DNA from: an uncultured Chloroflexota bacterium
GTDB lineage: Bacteria > Chloroflexota > Limnocylindria > Limnocylindrales > CSP1-4
Direction: 5' to 3'
Assembly (NCBI GenBank): GCA_903928275.1
Contig: CAIYQJ010000353.1
Location: 1 to 8,764, forward strand
Length of the DNA: 8,764 nucleotides
Of this stretch, positions 6,422 to 8,764 are shown piece after piece (the first letter of the stretch is position 1; each line of letters starts with the position of its first letter). The translations under genes and the position numbers were made by a program. The notes beneath the pieces were generated by a model. That model did no database searches. It had not been told where the DNA came from and worked only from the letters and a program-made list of their open reading frames with translations.

Positions 6422-6576
6422 GTCTCCCCTCCTCTTCGAGAGCGCCGGCGCGACCGGGAAGCCCGTCGCCGCCACGAGGCGCTCGATGGATGACGGTTCT
6501 TGGACATGAGGATAACGCGGCGATGCCCGCCGGAAGCGACTTCCGCGCCGGTCCCGACGGGCATCTGCACCTGGGT

Positions 6577-6622
6577 CTCGCCCCGCCGGCAGGGCCCCGG
6601 AGGGCCGATCCGGCGAGGCGAG
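6577..6622 (-). terminator. Probable terminator of surface protein gene B
   Basis: 6577-6589 pairs with 6610-6622: 13 positions with one C/A mismatch (6583 with 6616). The loop holds a second small GGCC/GGCC helix (6593-6596 with 6603-6606). It begins 9 bases downstream of the stop of the 6631-8475 gene on the minus strand. There is no U-tract. Confidence 0.55.
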
Positions 6623-6630
6623 GTGCTCCC

Positions 6631-8475
6631 CTACTTCACCGTGACGCGGATGGTCTTGGACGATCCCTGCGCGTACCAGGCGGTCGTGGGCGCGTTCGCG
6701 ACCACGTACCACTTGCCGGCGGTGGCCCACTTCCACGCGAGCGTCGCGGCACCCGCGCTGCTGAGGCTGACTGAGCGCTGGGTCGAGTAGGCCCAGGCGC
6801 CGTTGCGGTACTGGTAGAAGAGGAATCGGACGCTCGCGGACCCGCCGGGGGTGGGGACGACGCGAGCGGTGTACTTGACGGTCGTACCCTTCTTCACGCT
6901 CGTCGGAGAGGTCGGTGTCAGGGTGACGACCGACTGCACCGCGACCGAATCGGGCCCGCTCGTCGCCGCGGACAGGCCACCAGCGCCGTTGAAGACGGAG
7001 CGGTAGCTCGCCGTCCACGTGGGAACGAAGGTGTAGGTGGCCACGCCCGTCGCGCTCGTCTGCGCGGTACCGAGGTTCACCCAGCCGCTGTCGCCGGCCT
7101 GCTGGCGCTGGAAGACGATCGACTGCCCGTTCGCGCCCTTGCCCGACAGGGTGGCCGTGAGCGTGAGGTTCTGGTTCGGCGTCACCGTGTAGGCGGAGGG
7201 GTACTGGTCGAGGGCGGACGCGACCGATGTGATCGTGAACGGCAGGCTCAGGTCGTAGATGAGGTTGCCGGCCAGGGAGCGGGCGGTCGCCCGGAGAACG
7301 TAACCTGTCCCGGGCCCGGTGATCCCGCAGCCGTAGAAGCCGACGACGCCGGCACCCACCTGCTGCGTGAGTCCGCCGGCGCAGGCGAGGGTGCCGCCGC
7401 GCGGCGACTGGGAGTCGATCGAGAGCGTGACGACCGTGTCGTAGTCGGTGGTCACCACGCGGCCGGACGCGTCAACGATGGAGACGACCGGTTGCGTGGA
7501 CCACGGCGTCCCGGACGGGGCGCTCGGGACGGGGCCGCCGAGGTTCGCGCCCAGAGGCTGCGTCGTGAACTTGGCGCGCGCGCCGGTGGACCCGCCCGTG
7601 ATGTCGAACGCGAGGCTCTGGTCCGCGAGGACACGCGTGGAGCCGGTGGAGTACGTGCTCGCCGTCAGCTGGTAGTACGTCCCCGGCACGTCGATCGCGC
7701 AGCCGGAGAAGCGGGCCACGCCGTTGCGGACCGTCATGGACGTCCCGCTCGAGCACGAGAGGTTGCCCGGGCCGCCGGTCATCGGCGTGCCGTCGGTGAC
7801 GCGCAGCTGCACGACCGTGCTGTTGTCGCTCGTGACCACGCCGCCGCTCTCGTTGAGCACGGAGACCACGGGCTGGACGCCCCACGACCGGCCCGCGGGC
7901 GCGGACGGGCGCGAGCCGCCGAGGTTCGCGCCGAGCGGCTGTGTCGTGAACTGGATCTGCGTCGAGATCGGCGAGGGGCCGGCGCCGCGGATGTTGAACG
8001 CCAGGCTCGTGACCTGCATCGGAGGCAGCACCATGCCGAGGTCCGTGCTGCCGTTCACGGTGGCGAGCAGGGAGTATGCCGTGCCGGCCGTGTCGATATC
8101 GCAGCCGGAGAACTGCGCGTGGCCGCCGATCATGGCGACGGTCGTGCCGCTCCCGCAGTACAGGTACCCGGGTCCGCCGGTGTCCGGCGACGAGGGGTCG
8201 ATCTGCAGGCTGACCGTGTAGGTGTACGTGGGATCCGGCGAATCGAGCGACACGACCGGCTGGACCGACCAGGGGACGCCCTCGTCGCCGGTCTTGATCC
8301 CGCCGCCGATGTTCGCGCCGAGCGGCTGCGTGCTGAAGTACGGGTACGTGTCCGCGGAAGCCCGCCCCGCCCCGGCCCCGCCGAGCGCGAGGACCGATGC
8401 GACGAGAGCGAGCGACGCGACCGTCGCGAGACCGCGCGCGGCGCCTCGCCGCGAAACGATGGGGATGGCGCGCAT
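6631..8475 (-). CDS. Secreted Ig-like repeat protein B (614 aa)
   Basis: Paralogue of the adjacent protein A and probably also exported; function unknown. ATG 8475 follows AGGAGGT (8480-8486) at ideal spacing, which decides this start over an in-frame ATG at 8529 that adds 18 residues without signal-peptide character. The signal peptide is residues 1-41 with an AxA site (ASA|D, cleavage after 41). The three repeats start near 46, 174 and 302, each with F(S/T)TQPLGANxGG, W..QPVVS and a Cys pair 18 apart (107/125, 241/259, 365/383). The Ig-like region is 421-515 (PSAYTVTPNQNLTLTATLSGKG). The C-terminal domain is 516-614 (FLFYQYRNGAWAYSTQ, WKWATAGKWYV, ending RVTVK). The paired Cys could form one disulfide per repeat outside the cell. 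No catalytic motif or wall anchor is visible. The best family description is a bacterial Ig-like or filamin-like repeat surface protein; adhesin, S-layer component or extracellular matrix are all possible. Confidence 0.88.
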   Translation of the reverse strand: MRAIPIVSRRGAARGLATVASLALVASVLALGGAGAGRASADTYPYFSTQPLGANIGGGIKTGDEGVPWSVQPVVSLDSPDPTYTYTVSLQIDPSSPDTGGPGYLYCGSGTTVAMIGGHAQFSGCDIDTAGTAYSLLATVNGSTDLGMVLPPMQVTSLAFNIRGAGPSPISTQIQFTTQPLGANLGGSRPSAPAGRSWGVQPVVSVLNESGGVVTSDNSTVVQLRVTDGTPMTGGPGNLSCSSGTSMTVRNGVARFSGCAIDVPGTYYQLTASTYSTGSTRVLADQSLAFDITGGSTGARAKFTTQPLGANLGGPVPSAPSGTPWSTQPVVSIVDASGRVVTTDYDTVVTLSIDSQSPRGGTLACAGGLTQQVGAGVVGFYGCGITGPGTGYVLRATARSLAGNLIYDLSLPFTITSVASALDQYPSAYTVTPNQNLTLTATLSGKGANGQSIVFQRQQAGDSGWVNLGTAQTSATGVATYTFVPTWTASYRSVFNGAGGLSAATSGPDSVAVQSVVTLTPTSPTSVKKGTTVKYTARVVPTPGGSASVRFLFYQYRNGAWAYSTQRSVSLSSAGAATLAWKWATAGKWYVVANAPTTAWYAQGSSKTIRVTVK

Positions 8476-8645
8476 GCCGACCTCCTGGGGATCCTGGCCG
8501 TTCGGGACGCCGGCGACGGAGCCGGGCATCTGGACCCGGGCGGTGCGTGGCCGTCGGAACGACCGTACCGCACCGAGCCGGCGCGTCGCAGCCCACGGAA
8601 GTCATGTTTCCGATACGCCGAATGTCGTAGGCGCCGGGGAATCGA

Positions 8646-8676
8646 GCGAGGGGGCGGGCCGGGCCCGCCCCCTCGC
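8646..8676 (-). terminator. Terminator hairpin of the third paralogue
   Basis: A perfect 14-bp stem, GCGAGGGGGCGGGC (8646-8659) with 8663-8676, around a 3-base loop. It sits 46 bases downstream of the stop codon at 8722-8724 on the minus strand. Very strong pairing without a U-run. It also separates the third gene from the promoter region of protein B (8476-8645), implying separate transcription units. Confidence 0.7.
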
Positions 8677-8721
8677 GTCGGGGTTCGCCAGGGGCGCCGG
8701 CGGTGGGCCGGCGCCGGTGGG

Positions 8722-8764
8722 TCACTGCACGTTGATGCGCTGGACGACGGAGGTCCCCCAGAAG
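8722..8764 (-). CDS. C-terminal end of a third Ig-like repeat paralogue (partial)
   Basis: The last 13 codons and the TGA of a minus-strand gene enter at the right edge and read FWGTSVVQRINVQ. They align with the ends of the two complete paralogues (GFSPTSIVNVK and GSSKTIRVTVK): small/aromatic, a T/S-rich turn, then a beta strand ending in V plus a polar residue. Support comes also from the downstream hairpin at 8646-8676 and from spacing: 246 bases to the next start, against 209 between the other two genes. The fragment is short, so the call rests on position plus this tail similarity. Confidence 0.6.
   Translation of the reverse strand, partial: FWGTSVVQRINVQ

Noticed and set aside
3101..6493. 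Very long open frame on the plus strand across the transporter and surface gene A
   Set aside because: The translation is Arg/Gly/Pro/Ala-rich without any domain, and it overlaps two well-supported genes. Such frames are typical shadows in GC-rich DNA.
8446..8475. Tat signal in the surface proteins because of SRR / RR near the N-terminus
   Set aside because: The RRxFLK-type consensus is not completed in either protein; an ordinary Sec signal peptide explains the sequence.
8476..8529. ATG 8529 as start of surface protein B
   Set aside because: The extra 18 residues hide the signal peptide, and one of the best RBSs in the window sits just before ATG 8475.
1..8764. CRISPR array, tRNA, rRNA, IS element or phage genes
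   Set aside because: No regularly spaced direct repeats with unique spacers, no cloverleaf or rRNA sequence and no transposase, integrase or phage domain were seen on either strand.

Overview
This is a GC-rich (about 70%) bacterial window with Gram-positive-style secretion signals and strong AGGAGG-type ribosome binding sites. Codon and domain style would fit a Chloroflexota (Limnocylindria-like) or Actinomycetota genome. That placement is inference only: there is no rRNA or marker gene here.

Layout. (1) Positions 1-1221, minus strand: a membrane-anchored GAF-GGDEF diguanylate cyclase, cut by the window's left edge. (2) Positions 1222-1707: a 486-base divergent intergenic region with a plausible promoter (1414-1443). 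The promoter is followed by an unusually long, highly structured leader with a possible 20-codon leader ORF. (3) Positions 1708-4334, plus strand: a two-gene, 4-base-overlapping operon. The first gene encodes a soluble protein with two PRC-barrel-like segments, an MgtE N-terminal domain and a CBS pair, but no MgtE channel. The second encodes an NRAMP-like transporter with altered metal-site motifs (DAGG for DPGN, TPW for MPH). (4) Positions 4335-4576: a convergent intergenic region with a 16-bp terminator-type hairpin, a 15-base interrupted palindrome and a three-copy 19-bp tandem repeat that runs into the next stop codon. (5) Positions 4577-8764, minus strand: a tandem array of at least three paralogous secreted Ig-like-repeat proteins. 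Two are complete, each exactly 614 residues, and the last 13 codons of a third are at the right edge.

How the parts may work together. The MgtE-N/CBS module is known in MgtE channels as the cytosolic Mg2+ sensor and gate. Here it is co-translated with an NRAMP-like permease whose metal site departs from the Mn/Fe-type consensus. I infer a divalent-cation (perhaps Mg2+) uptake system in which a free-standing MgtE sensor controls an NRAMP-type carrier. The leader can form an 8-bp helix that hides the ribosome binding site. It can also form a competing 9-bp helix that would free that site, so a cis-acting switch is the most interesting hypothesis here. It matches no riboswitch class I can recognise. 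The surface-protein array is a separate unit, apparently unrelated to the transporter operon.
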